Below, one piece after another: positions 7,827 to 16,202 of a stretch of 64,000 bases of DNA. Position 1 is the first letter of the stretch; every line of letters begins with the position of its first letter. Position numbers and translations under genes: made by a program. This DNA is from Thermoplasmatota archaeon. Lineage in GTDB: Archaea; Thermoplasmatota; Penumbrarchaeia; JASLWR01. The stretch covers positions 57,621-121,620 of the forward strand of contig JASLWR010000002.1 of NCBI GenBank assembly GCA_030740765.1, written 5' to 3'. The notes under the pieces are model-generated. The model was not told the origin of the DNA and searched no databases. It was given only the letters and a program-made list of their open reading frames with translations.

Positions 7827-9049
7827 TTGCATTCCCTCAGTATATTCTCGACCAACTCATTGTTTGAGAGACGTCTCCTCGATAATTCTGCCTTACCCTC
7901 AAAGCAGAAAACCTCCGCCGGCATGGCACGTAAATTATATACTCCACCCATGGAATAACAGTAGGCTCCGGCGTTCTGTATGGCCAGAAGGTCCCCTTCT
8001 CTTACTTCCGGAAGTTCCCTTTGCTTGGCGAAAACATCTCCGGTCTCACAGATGTTGCCGCATACGTCGTATGTTTGGCTGTCCCCAAGAGGATTCGTCA
8101 GGTTCACGACCTGATGGTAAGCCCCGTAAAAGGTGGGTCTGATGAGCTGTGGAAACCCGGAGTTCGTACCAACTATAAGCCGGCCGCGATTATCCTTGAC
8201 AGTATTTGCCTCCATCAACAGGTATCCGGATTCCGCTACGATGTATTTTCCCGGTTCGAAGTAAAGCTCAAGGTCTCGACCGTATTCGCTGCAGTATTCC
8301 TTAAAGATGGCTTTCAAATTATTTCCGAACTTCTCGTAATTTATTTTCGTATCATCCGGCCTGTAGGGGACGGCAAATCCTCCTCCAAAATCTATGAAAC
8401 GGAGAGAGGGAAAATTTCCCGGCGATGCGATGGAAAGCAGGTTTTTCATACTTTCATAAACTTTATTCTCATCATACAGCCCGGAACCGGTATGTTCGTG
8501 GAGGCCCACTACGGTCAGATCATACCTTTTCACGATTTCAAGAACCCCGTCAAGGTCACCGGGAAGAATGCCGAACTTAGTTATAGCGCCCCCGGTCATT
8601 ACCTTTTCATGAAAACCGGCCATGACATCGGGATTGAAGCGTAGGCAAACCTCATCACCCGGAAATGCCTTCCCATATCTTTCGAGACGGGTGCGGGAAT
8701 CGATATTGAACAAAACACCCAGTTCTTTCACAAAATACATTTCCTCATCGGTCATGTTATTGGCGGTATATAGAATACGATCCGGCGTGTATCCCGCCTT
8801 GAAGGCCATGAGTACCTCCGCCGGGCTCACAGTGTCGAGAAAGGCATTTTCCCGCTCGAGTAAGCTGAGAATATGAAAATTGAAATTCGCCTTCATGGCG
8901 TAGAGTATCTTTAAGGAAGGGAAATCAATGAAATCGTAGAGTTCCCTGTATCTCTTCACGATGAGGTCACCGTTATATACGTACAGGGGAGTCCCGTATT
9001 TTTTGGCCAGGCCCATTAAAATTTTTTTATCGAGATGCATTTCACTCAC
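7823..9049 (-). CDS. lysA: diaminopimelate decarboxylase
   Basis: Alanine-racemase-fold PLP enzyme making lysine from meso-diaminopimelate. The PLP lysine is K53 in ILYAMKANFNFHI; the glycine-rich phosphate loop reads FIDFGGGFAVPY, and the active-site cysteine motif CETGDVFA lies about residue 335-345. 408 residues, typical. The first possible start is GTG at 9049; an ATG three codons on (9040) is an equal candidate because GTGAGTGA precedes it. Stop overlaps the dapF start by 4 nt and 14 nt separate it from asd. Confidence 0.95.
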   Translation of the reverse strand: MSEMHLDKKILMGLAKKYGTPLYVYNGDLIVKRYRELYDFIDFPSLKILYAMKANFNFHILSLLERENAFLDTVSPAEVLMAFKAGYTPDRILYTANNMTDEEMYFVKELGVLFNIDSRTRLERYGKAFPGDEVCLRFNPDVMAGFHEKVMTGGAITKFGILPGDLDGVLEIVKRYDLTVVGLHEHTGSGLYDENKVYESMKNLLSIASPGNFPSLRFIDFGGGFAVPYRPDDTKINYEKFGNNLKAIFKEYCSEYGRDLELYFEPGKYIVAESGYLLMEANTVKDNRGRLIVGTNSGFPQLIRPTFYGAYHQVVNLTNPLGDSQTYDVCGNICETGDVFAKQRELPEVREGDLLAIQNAGAYCYSMGGVYNLRAMPAEVFCFEGKAELSRRRLSNNELVENILRECK

Positions 9050-9063
9050 TCAAATAATTATTA

Positions 9064-10137
9064 TTACAGATAACCCATGGCTACCAAGAGTTCTCCGTTC
9101 AATATTCCGCCGCCGGCCGCTCCCCGTACAGTATTATGGGATAATCCTACGAAACGGTAATGGAGAACATTGCAGTCCCTCAGACGACCTACCACTACGG
9201 TCATGCCGTTCCCTGCGTCCCGGTCGAGCCGGGGTTGTGGGCGATCCGGTTCCTCCCGGTATATTATTGCCCGCCGGGGGGACGAAGGCAGATCGTATTT
9301 CGGGGAGATTCCCCTGAAATCCTTCCAGGTCCCCAATATCTCATCTCTAGTGGGCTTTCTCTCGAATTCCACGGAAACACAGGCTGTATGGCCGTGAATT
9401 ACAGGAACCCTGTTGCAGTGCGCCGATATCTTCACTTTTTCATTGTTCGATATAACACTGCCATCAATGGAACCCAGTATTTTGAGCGGTTCATTCTCGG
9501 ATTTTTCTTCCTCTCCCTGGATGAAGGGAATGACGTTGTCCATAATGTCCAGGGAAGAAACACCGGGGTGACCTGCACCGCTTACGGCCTGCATGGTTGT
9601 GATGACCGCCTGCTTCAACCCGAATTTCTCGTGGAGAGCGTACAACGGAGTCATGTATGACTGAAGCGAGCAGTTGGGTTTGACGACGATAAAACCACGA
9701 ACCCAACCCCGGGTTCTCTGCTGGATCGGTATGATGTCCAGATGATGGTAATTTATTTCGGGGATCACCATGGGCACATCCGGGGTGCTTCTATGTGCGG
9801 ACGCGTTGGAAACCACAGGGATCCCGGCCACAGCATATCTCTCCTCGTATTCCCGGGCCACATGGGACCCGAGGGCGGAAAAGACGAAGGTGCATTTTTC
9901 CCGTGCAAGTTCGATCTCATCGATTGTGGATACGGTAATGTCCCTTAGCGATCCTGGAACGTCTCCCGTCAAATGCCACCTGCCCCTGACGGCCTCCCCG
10001 TATGTTTTTCCGGCGGATCGGGAAGATGCTGCCACATGATTTACCCTGAACCAGGGATGGTCCGCGAGAAGTGAAATATAATTTTGCCCCACCATCCCGG
10101 TAGCACCCAGTACGCCAACGTTTATTTTATCTTTCAT
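9064..10137 (-). CDS. asd: aspartate-semialdehyde dehydrogenase (archaeal/fungal type)
   Basis: Reduces aspartyl phosphate to the semialdehyde used by DapA. NADP loop GATGMVG at residues 11-17; nucleophilic cysteine C156 in VVKPNCSLQS; HCNRVPVIHGHT carries the substrate/catalytic histidine region typical of the archaeal-fungal branch. An open frame runs to 10173, but AGGAG followed by ATG at 10137 gives the natural start (357 residues). It is 64 nt downstream of dapA, the widest gap in the operon. Confidence 0.93.
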   Translation of the reverse strand: MKDKINVGVLGATGMVGQNYISLLADHPWFRVNHVAASSRSAGKTYGEAVRGRWHLTGDVPGSLRDITVSTIDEIELAREKCTFVFSALGSHVAREYEERYAVAGIPVVSNASAHRSTPDVPMVIPEINYHHLDIIPIQQRTRGWVRGFIVVKPNCSLQSYMTPLYALHEKFGLKQAVITTMQAVSGAGHPGVSSLDIMDNVIPFIQGEEEKSENEPLKILGSIDGSVISNNEKVKISAHCNRVPVIHGHTACVSVEFERKPTRDEILGTWKDFRGISPKYDLPSSPRRAIIYREEPDRPQPRLDRDAGNGMTVVVGRLRDCNVLHYRFVGLSHNTVRGAAGGGILNGELLVAMGYL

Positions 10138-10201
10138 CCACAATTCTCCTGTTAATTCGATTTTCCGTACCAAGGCTCTTAAAACCCCGAATCCCGGATT
10201 T

Positions 10202-11089
10202 TCAGCTCAACAATCCCAGTTCCTTCAATACCCCTCCAAGGAGCTCCCTGGTTCCTGGCGTGATTGGCGAAAGCGGTAAACGACATTCTCCTGCCGCCAT
10301 ATTTACCATATTCATGGATTCCTTTATCGGAATTGGATTGGTCTCGATAAAAGCGGCCCGGATAAGGGGAAGCTGCTTGAAGGCAAGGTCCCGGGCACGG
10401 GAATAATTACCCTTGGACGCCGCATCCACCAGATCAACCACCATTTTCGGAACCAGATTGCCCACAACCGAGATCACGCCTTTCCCGCCAAGGGACATTA
10501 AAGGCAGGACCAATGCGTCGTCTCCGCTCATGACGGAGAAATTCTCGCTTCGGTTTTGAATCTGGTTTATGACATCAGTCATCTGACCGACATCCCCCGA
10601 TGCCTCCTTGACGCCGATAATATTGCGCAGTCCGGCAATTCTCGTGAGCGTCCGGGTCTCGATGTTGGTCCCGGTCCTTCCCTTGATGTTATACACGACC
10701 ACGGGAAGGTCTACCGCATCCGTCACCGCCTTGAAATGAAGGAATATCCCATCTTGTGTGGGCTTGTTGTAGTACGGGGTAACTATCAATGCCATGTCGG
10801 CGCCCATCCGCTTTGCCTTTTCCGTTGCACGAATTGTACTGGCGGTGGAATTCGATCCCGTTCCCACCATTATATTCACTTTTCCCTTGGCGAGTTCAAC
10901 CACTATCTTCACAATTTCTTCCTTTTCCCGGTCTGAGAGAGTCGGAGTTTCCGCGGTCGTGCCAAGTGCCAGAATACCCGTGACGCCTCCTTCCATCTGA
11001 TATTTTATGTTTGTCCTTAGACCATCGTAATCAACTTCTCCGCTAACGAAAGGCGTGATCATCGCCGTATATGTTCCTTTAAGTTCCAT
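10202..11089 (-). CDS. dapA: 4-hydroxy-tetrahydrodipicolinate synthase
   Basis: Class I aldolase-fold enzyme condensing pyruvate and aspartate semialdehyde. The Schiff-base lysine is K161 (IIGVKEASGD), the catalytic tyrosine Y133 (VVYNIKGRTG), and GTTAETPTLS is the pyruvate-binding loop. Two consecutive ATGs (11092, 11089) follow AAGGTGAG; the second has the better spacing and gives 295 residues, the family norm. The frame extends upstream into the dapB stop region but that part is not family-like. Confidence 0.94.
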   Translation of the reverse strand: MELKGTYTAMITPFVSGEVDYDGLRTNIKYQMEGGVTGILALGTTAETPTLSDREKEEIVKIVVELAKGKVNIMVGTGSNSTASTIRATEKAKRMGADMALIVTPYYNKPTQDGIFLHFKAVTDAVDLPVVVYNIKGRTGTNIETRTLTRIAGLRNIIGVKEASGDVGQMTDVINQIQNRSENFSVMSGDDALVLPLMSLGGKGVISVVGNLVPKMVVDLVDAASKGNYSRARDLAFKQLPLIRAAFIETNPIPIKESMNMVNMAAGECRLPLSPITPGTRELLGGVLKELGLLS

Positions 11090-11111
11090 CATCTCACCTT
11101 TTTTATACCAA

Positions 11112-11861
11112 TTAATCATTCATTATTTCTCTCACAAGGTCATCGATATTAAAGAATCCTTTTCTTCCGTGGATCCATTTTGCGGCCTCCAGGGCTCCTG
11201 CGGCAAATCCTTCCCTGTTCTTTGCTGAATGGATCAATTGAATGGAATCCGCGTTTGAATCAAAAATTATTTCGTGTTTTCCGGTAATCGAACCACATCG
11301 AACGGAGGCAAAATGCAGCTCATGGGGTTCTATTCTGCGGTCCATCATCTTGTAAACGATTTCTTTCTTTCTCGCTAGCCCATCCTTTAATATATTGGCA
11401 AGGCCAATTGCGGTCCCGGAGGGGCTGTCCGCTTTCCTGTTGTGGTGATACTCGATCCCGGCAACGTCATACATATCGAATTTATCAAATAACTCCGCCG
11501 CACGCTCCACTATTCTGTTAAATATATTGACTCCTATTGAGAAGTTTGACGAGTATATTAATCCGATTCCGCTGGTTTCCACCAGTTTTCTTATTTCCTC
11601 GATATGGTCATACCACCCAGTTGTACCGATGACTGCGTTCTTTCCCAGTTCGGCATATTTTTTTATATTATTCATGATCGCATCCGGATGAGTGAAATCT
11701 ATGCAAACGTCGATATCTTTCAGAGATCCCCCATCCTTTTGCCCGTGGGTAGCACCGGGATTGAAGGGATCGACAATGGCACCAATCTCCATTCCAGATG
11801 TTTTTGCCAATCTCTCGATAATGAGTCCCATATTGCCGTATCCGATTATTGCCAAATTCAT
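11112..11861 (-). CDS. dapB: 4-hydroxy-tetrahydrodipicolinate reductase
   Basis: NAD(P)H-dependent reductase of 249 residues. Rossmann start IIGYGNMG, the TTGW segment after the substrate aspartate strand, and EYHHNRKADSPSGTA with the catalytic histidine/lysine region are all seen. ATG overlaps the lysC stop as ATGA; dapA follows after 22 nt. Confidence 0.94.
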   Translation of the reverse strand: MNLAIIGYGNMGLIIERLAKTSGMEIGAIVDPFNPGATHGQKDGGSLKDIDVCIDFTHPDAIMNNIKKYAELGKNAVIGTTGWYDHIEEIRKLVETSGIGLIYSSNFSIGVNIFNRIVERAAELFDKFDMYDVAGIEYHHNRKADSPSGTAIGLANILKDGLARKKEIVYKMMDRRIEPHELHFASVRCGSITGKHEIIFDSNADSIQLIHSAKNREGFAAGALEAAKWIHGRKGFFNIDDLVREIMND

Positions 11862-13201
11862 TTCAATCCCTCTCTTTCAAAGAATATCTCGTGAATTGCT
11901 CTTAGAGAATCTTCGGCCTCATCATCATCCACGATGAAGCTGATATTTACCTTCGAAGCACCCTGCGATATCATCTGAACATTTATTTTATTATCCTTTA
12001 AAACATGAAAAACATTTTCCAGAATAATCGAAGAATGTTCCACATCGCCAATAAGACTGATAATGGTTTTGTTCCTGAGAATCTTGACATCGGCGATCTC
12101 TTCCAGATCCTTCCTGAGACCATCAATTTCTTCCTTGTGATCCAGGGTTAACGATACACTTATCTCGCTGGTAGCCACCAGATCGATTGATATTCCGTAC
12201 TTGCTGAATATGTCAAATATTCTCGCCAGGAAACCGTACTGCCCCCTCATTCTCGGAGAAACAATATCCACCAGTATTATTCCCTTCTTGCACGACACGG
12301 AGCGTATTAAATTCCGATCTTTCGGGAGTTCGCTTACGATATTCGTACCTGGATGGTCCGGTTCATAGGAATTCTTGATACTTACGGAAATCCCACTTTC
12401 TTTAGCGGGGTTTATGGAACGCGGATGCATGATGTCCGAGCCGGAACATGCCAGCTCCGACGCCTCATCAAAGGAAACGTACCTGACCGGAAAAGCATTC
12501 TTTACCAGCTTTGGATCCATGGTCATTATACCGCTCACATCTTTCCAGAACTGTATCTCATCGGCCTTCAGAGCGGCACCGATTATAGTGGCGGTCATAT
12601 CACTTCCGCTCCGGCCCAGAGTTGTGATGTTCCCATTTCGGTCCTTCGCTATGAAACCGGTCACGAAAGGTATTTTTGTTTGGTCACTCTCCGGCTTACT
12701 GAAAAAGGCGGCGACATTTTCATAGGTTTCGGCCAGTAGTTCTGCGTTCGTGAATCGTGAATCCGTAATAAAACCGATATCCCAGGAATCATAAAAGGCG
12801 GCGGGAGCTATTTTCTTATCGAAATAGGATGCAAGCAGCCTCACCGCCAGGCGCTCACCGAAAGAGACGAGATAATCATTGGTCTTCGGGGTCAGTTCGC
12901 GTAGAAGCGATATCCCTGTAAGAATGTGTTTCAGCTCACCGAAAAGTTGATTGAAATTATTTTCGTACGGATCGAGACCCAGATCTATTGCAATTTGTTC
13001 ATGATCTTTACGTATGGGATCGATATCGATATGTCCCATCAAAGCGGCACGACCTGCCTTTAATAGCTCGTCCGTGGTATTCCCGATAGCCGATAGAACT
13101 ATTACGGGTTTACGTGAAAGATTCGTCTCGATTATGCCGCAGATCCGTACTATCTGTTCGGCATTCGACAACGAAGTTCCACCAAATTTCATGATTATCA
13201 T
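11858..13201 (-). CDS. lysC: aspartate kinase
   Basis: Begins MIIMKFGGTSLSN, the amino-acid-kinase signature, and carries TLGRSGSDMTATIIG (substrate/ATP binding) and two ACT-like regulatory segments in the last 150 residues, one with VDIVSPRMRGQYGFLARIF and one with LIGDVEHSSIILENVFHVL. The ACT pair suggests end-product control by lysine or threonine. ATG at 13201 is preceded by GGGAAG; a GTG nine codons earlier (13228) keeps the frame open and would suit a leaderless transcript. First gene of the six-gene lysine operon. Confidence 0.93.
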   Translation of the reverse strand: MIIMKFGGTSLSNAEQIVRICGIIETNLSRKPVIVLSAIGNTTDELLKAGRAALMGHIDIDPIRKDHEQIAIDLGLDPYENNFNQLFGELKHILTGISLLRELTPKTNDYLVSFGERLAVRLLASYFDKKIAPAAFYDSWDIGFITDSRFTNAELLAETYENVAAFFSKPESDQTKIPFVTGFIAKDRNGNITTLGRSGSDMTATIIGAALKADEIQFWKDVSGIMTMDPKLVKNAFPVRYVSFDEASELACSGSDIMHPRSINPAKESGISVSIKNSYEPDHPGTNIVSELPKDRNLIRSVSCKKGIILVDIVSPRMRGQYGFLARIFDIFSKYGISIDLVATSEISVSLTLDHKEEIDGLRKDLEEIADVKILRNKTIISLIGDVEHSSIILENVFHVLKDNKINVQMISQGASKVNISFIVDDDEAEDSLRAIHEIFFEREGLK

Positions 13202-13228
13202 AGAACTTCCCGTGAGACGCAACGACAC

Positions 13229-13447
13229 TATAAAAAATTTAATGATATAATGGATAAGCGAGATAGTTATTCAGGCCTTTTATCCGAAAAGGGGTGTTTT
13301 AATTGTTGAAATTAAAAACCCACTTGTGATCACTTGTCAGGGGGCTACAGCAAATGTGTTACATAATGAGATTAAAAAACTATATGTAATTTGTAAATTC
13401 TTAACCTAGAGGTATTTGAAATACGAATTAATCTTGGAGAGAATAGT
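13229..13447. promoter_or_regulatory. divergent promoter region between lysC and the envelope gene at 13448
   Basis: AT-rich 219-bp intergenic segment. It holds a near-perfect inverted repeat TTTTAATT/AATTAAAA (about 13299-13318) and a direct repeat CACTTGT-GAT-CACTTGT (about 13321-13338), plausible operator positions for the lysine operon. No gene is seen. Confidence 0.35.
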
Positions 13448-14356
13448 ATGCAAAGGAAAACTCTCTTCTTATACCTCTCGATGATAATATTAATTGGATC
13501 GGTAATATTATTCGTTCCCGACAAGATAGAGGCTGCCCCACCAGATGTAACTCTTTCTCTTGATGAATCGGAAGTCGAGGTTGATGTTGGACCGGGCGCT
13601 ACGTGCCAGGTGCACATTTTCGGTTCGGTGAAATGCAGGGATCATGTTCAGATTATCCAAGTAAATTTGCAGGCCGAGACTGGATATGGTTATACTGCAA
13701 TTATTCCGAATATGATTACATTGGACCCAGGTGAAAATGAGGAAAGATTCGAAATCTCGATAAATGTTCCCAAATTCTCGTCTGTAGCGACATATACGAT
13801 CACCGCTGGGGGGAGTTATCAAACTATTCCAGGGGGTATCCAATATGAACTTGAACCGGCCAAATGTATTCTGAAGATCAAACCATTTATGATAATACGC
13901 GTGACTACTACCGATAATAAAGTTACAGCAAAGGCGGGAGGGCAAGTCGACATATCATTGACTATAAATAACGACGGTAATTACGATGAGCAATTCCATG
14001 TCTCTTTATCAGATAAAAGTGAGTCAAATGTCAAAGATTGGCAAATTTCATTTGTTCCTGATACGACCTTTAAAACTCAAGAGAGACAGAATCACAACCT
14101 CACCTTGAGAATAAATATTCCCGATGATATACCGGACAGAAAATATCTGTTAATTATATCAATAACCGCAGGTGATGGCAGTGAGGGAAATGCAGCGGAA
14201 TATTCATTATCTGTAAATGTTCAATCGGATAGTCTCCTCACGACGGAAATGTGGCCTTGGCTTGTATCATCGATAATCGTAGCATTACTTATTTTCATGG
14301 TAATATGGAAGCGAAAATTTATCTTTTCGAAGTTTAGAAGGAACCATAGAAAATAA
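13448..14356 (+). CDS. secreted, C-terminally anchored protein with Ig-like (NEW3-type) domain
   Basis: 302 residues. A signal peptide (about residues 1-30, LYLSMIILIGSVILFVP) leads into beta-rich extracellular sequence; the second half, with LTINNDGNYDEQFHVSLSD and LRINIPDDIPDRKYLLIIS, resembles the NEW3/APHP Ig-like fold of archaeal surface proteins. A single C-terminal membrane helix (WPWLVSSIIVALLIFMVIW) is followed by a basic tail, so the body faces outward. ATG behind TTGGAGAG. The following gene, 18 nt on, also codes for an envelope protein. Exact function unknown. Confidence 0.6.
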   Translation: MQRKTLFLYLSMIILIGSVILFVPDKIEAAPPDVTLSLDESEVEVDVGPGATCQVHIFGSVKCRDHVQIIQVNLQAETGYGYTAIIPNMITLDPGENEERFEISINVPKFSSVATYTITAGGSYQTIPGGIQYELEPAKCILKIKPFMIIRVTTTDNKVTAKAGGQVDISLTINNDGNYDEQFHVSLSDKSESNVKDWQISFVPDTTFKTQERQNHNLTLRINIPDDIPDRKYLLIISITAGDGSEGNAAEYSLSVNVQSDSLLTTEMWPWLVSSIIVALLIFMVIWKRKFIFSKFRRNHRK

Positions 14357-14374
14357 TTATCGAAGGTTGCGCAA

Positions 14375-15499
14375 ATGAAATTGAAATTTCAAAGGATGCT
14401 TGGTTCCTATTTCGCCATCATATTAATATTTACTATGATTGCAGGATGCAGCGATAAAGCAACTGATTATGGTGAAAACGAGAAAAATATTTCAAACGAT
14501 GATTTGGTAGTTATAGTCGGTATCGACGGATATTATGGGCCTGATTATTCATATATATTTGTTCTAAAAAATCGGGATGTATATCGAGTAACAACGAATG
14601 GAGCTATGCAAGATGATTCTGAACTGAGAGGTTTGCAGGGTCACATAGCAAAAAATCTATTTTTTATCGGTAATATGAGTTCAGACAATTCGACAAAAAT
14701 CACCCCAATAGACATTGAAAAGCTCACAATTAGTGAGGAAAAATATTCTACTTTATTGGAAAAAACAAAGATAATTGGAATAAATGAAACTCATATTTCT
14801 TTGGGGATGGATGCCGGATATTTACATGTTAAAATTTACCAGGATGGACATGAGCAAGAATCAGAAGATGATCTGGACGTAATAGAAAGGAATGAAATAT
14901 TCAATTATTCTGCATATGTTTGGGACTTATTGCCAAAAGAGGAAATAACCGAAGAAAGTTTTACAAAAGATCTTGTAGATTTTATTGAAAATAATGGTAC
15001 TTTATGTTTTGGAGTATTGATCATATTCGGTCTCCTCATCGTTACTGTGGTATGTATTATGGTTGTGAGAGAGATAAAAAGAAGTAAGAATGGTGAAAAG
15101 ATCGAAAAGAACCTCACCACTTTAGATGCGAAAAATATTATTATACGAGGAATATGTGGTATTTCTACAATTTTGTATCGAAAAAAATTCAAATCGAAAA
15201 TAACCTCAATGATAGAGGAATTTGGTGCGGGAATTTTAGATGACACAAAGTTCACATTCAAAGGTCCGAAAATTGAGCTAGAAATTCCAATAAAATCCAT
15301 TGTGGAAATGAGAATAGGTAGACACAATAAATTGGCTAATCCATTTATAAAATCATTATATCTAAAATACAACGATGTAACTCAAAAGGAAATCTTCATT
15401 TATCCTAATCTTAAAATCCCAATACCTATTTGGAAATACAATAGATCCGTTTCGGAATGGTATATAGTCTTTGAAAACTTAAGAGAAAAACACGATTGA
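14375..15499 (+). CDS. lipoprotein-like membrane protein of unknown function
   Basis: 374 residues. The N-terminus ends in a lipobox-like MIAGC at about residues 21-25, so the first 190 residues are probably extracytoplasmic. One membrane helix (LCFGVLIIFGLLIVTVVCIMV, about 211-231) is followed by a basic cytoplasmic domain of about 135 residues whose alternating strands could form a PH/GRAM-like fold (weak inference). It probably forms one unit with the preceding surface protein. No recognisable enzyme motif. Confidence 0.5.
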   Translation: MKLKFQRMLGSYFAIILIFTMIAGCSDKATDYGENEKNISNDDLVVIVGIDGYYGPDYSYIFVLKNRDVYRVTTNGAMQDDSELRGLQGHIAKNLFFIGNMSSDNSTKITPIDIEKLTISEEKYSTLLEKTKIIGINETHISLGMDAGYLHVKIYQDGHEQESEDDLDVIERNEIFNYSAYVWDLLPKEEITEESFTKDLVDFIENNGTLCFGVLIIFGLLIVTVVCIMVVREIKRSKNGEKIEKNLTTLDAKNIIIRGICGISTILYRKKFKSKITSMIEEFGAGILDDTKFTFKGPKIELEIPIKSIVEMRIGRHNKLANPFIKSLYLKYNDVTQKEIFIYPNLKIPIPIWKYNRSVSEWYIVFENLREKHD

Positions 15500-15594
15500 T
15501 ATTGTATCATGCTTTTTTGTTTGGAAGCTTTTTCGGTTCCAATTTCGGGAAAACATTTATCGTTCTCAAACACAATTCACCCACCGGTGATAAG

Positions 15595-15828
15595 ATGGGA
15601 TTGTTTGGGAAAAAACCTGTAGTAACGATAAAAGTCGAAGGGATGAGCTGCAATCACTGCGTGATGAGAGTTACAAAAGTGCTGGAAGAACTTCAAGGAG
15701 TAAAAAAGGCCAAGGTCGATCTCGAGAAGAAGAAAGCGGATATTACCCTCGTAAAAGAGGGTTCTGTATCTACTGAAGCATTGATAAACGCCGTGAACGA
15801 ACTCGGTTTCAAGGCAAGTAAAAATTAA
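15595..15828 (+). CDS. heavy-metal-associated (HMA) domain metallochaperone
   Basis: 77-residue ferredoxin-like HMA protein with the soft-metal motif GMSCNHC (C19, C22), like CopZ/MerP chaperones for Cu(I) or related ions. The frame opens at 15496 but GGTGATAAG just before the ATG at 15595 fixes the start. No P-type ATPase is in the window, so its partner lies elsewhere. Confidence 0.88.
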   Translation: MGLFGKKPVVTIKVEGMSCNHCVMRVTKVLEELQGVKKAKVDLEKKKADITLVKEGSVSTEALINAVNELGFKASKN

Positions 15829-15848
15829 AAAAAAGGCAAGGCCCATTA

Positions 15849-16187
15849 ATGTCCGGCGAGCACCCTCTAATGAAGCGTGAAAAAAGAACCGTCAAGGTAA
15901 TGATAAATATCTATTGTAAGGCTCATCATGAGTGCGGGGGAAAACTGTGTGTCGAATGTAACGAACTGCTGGAATACGCAGAAAAGCGTCTAGATAAATG
16001 CCCTTTTCAGGAGAAGAAAACCCCATGCGGTATTTGTTCGATACACTGCTACAAGAAATCCATGAGGGAACGAATAAGAGTTGTTATGAGATATGCCGGG
16101 CCCCGAATGCTCCTAAGACACCCCGTTTTGACGTTTCACCATGTATTAAAGAGGCTCCGTAGAAACAAAAAAGGTCGAAATAAATGA
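15849..16187 (+). CDS. YgbA-like nitrous-oxide-stimulated-promoter family protein
   Basis: 112 residues with the family's cysteine pattern: HHECGGKLCVECNEL, DKCPF and CGICSIHCY, then the basic MRERIRVVMRYAGPRMLLRHP segment. The family (YgbA) is NO-responsive in bacteria and linked to Fe-S/cysteine stress; the cysteines could bind iron or an Fe-S cluster (inference). It lies 20 nt after the metallochaperone, suggesting co-transcription and a metal/nitrosative stress theme. Confidence 0.75.
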   Translation: MSGEHPLMKREKRTVKVMINIYCKAHHECGGKLCVECNELLEYAEKRLDKCPFQEKKTPCGICSIHCYKKSMRERIRVVMRYAGPRMLLRHPVLTFHHVLKRLRRNKKGRNK

Positions 16188-16202
16188 GGCTTAGATTACC
16201 TT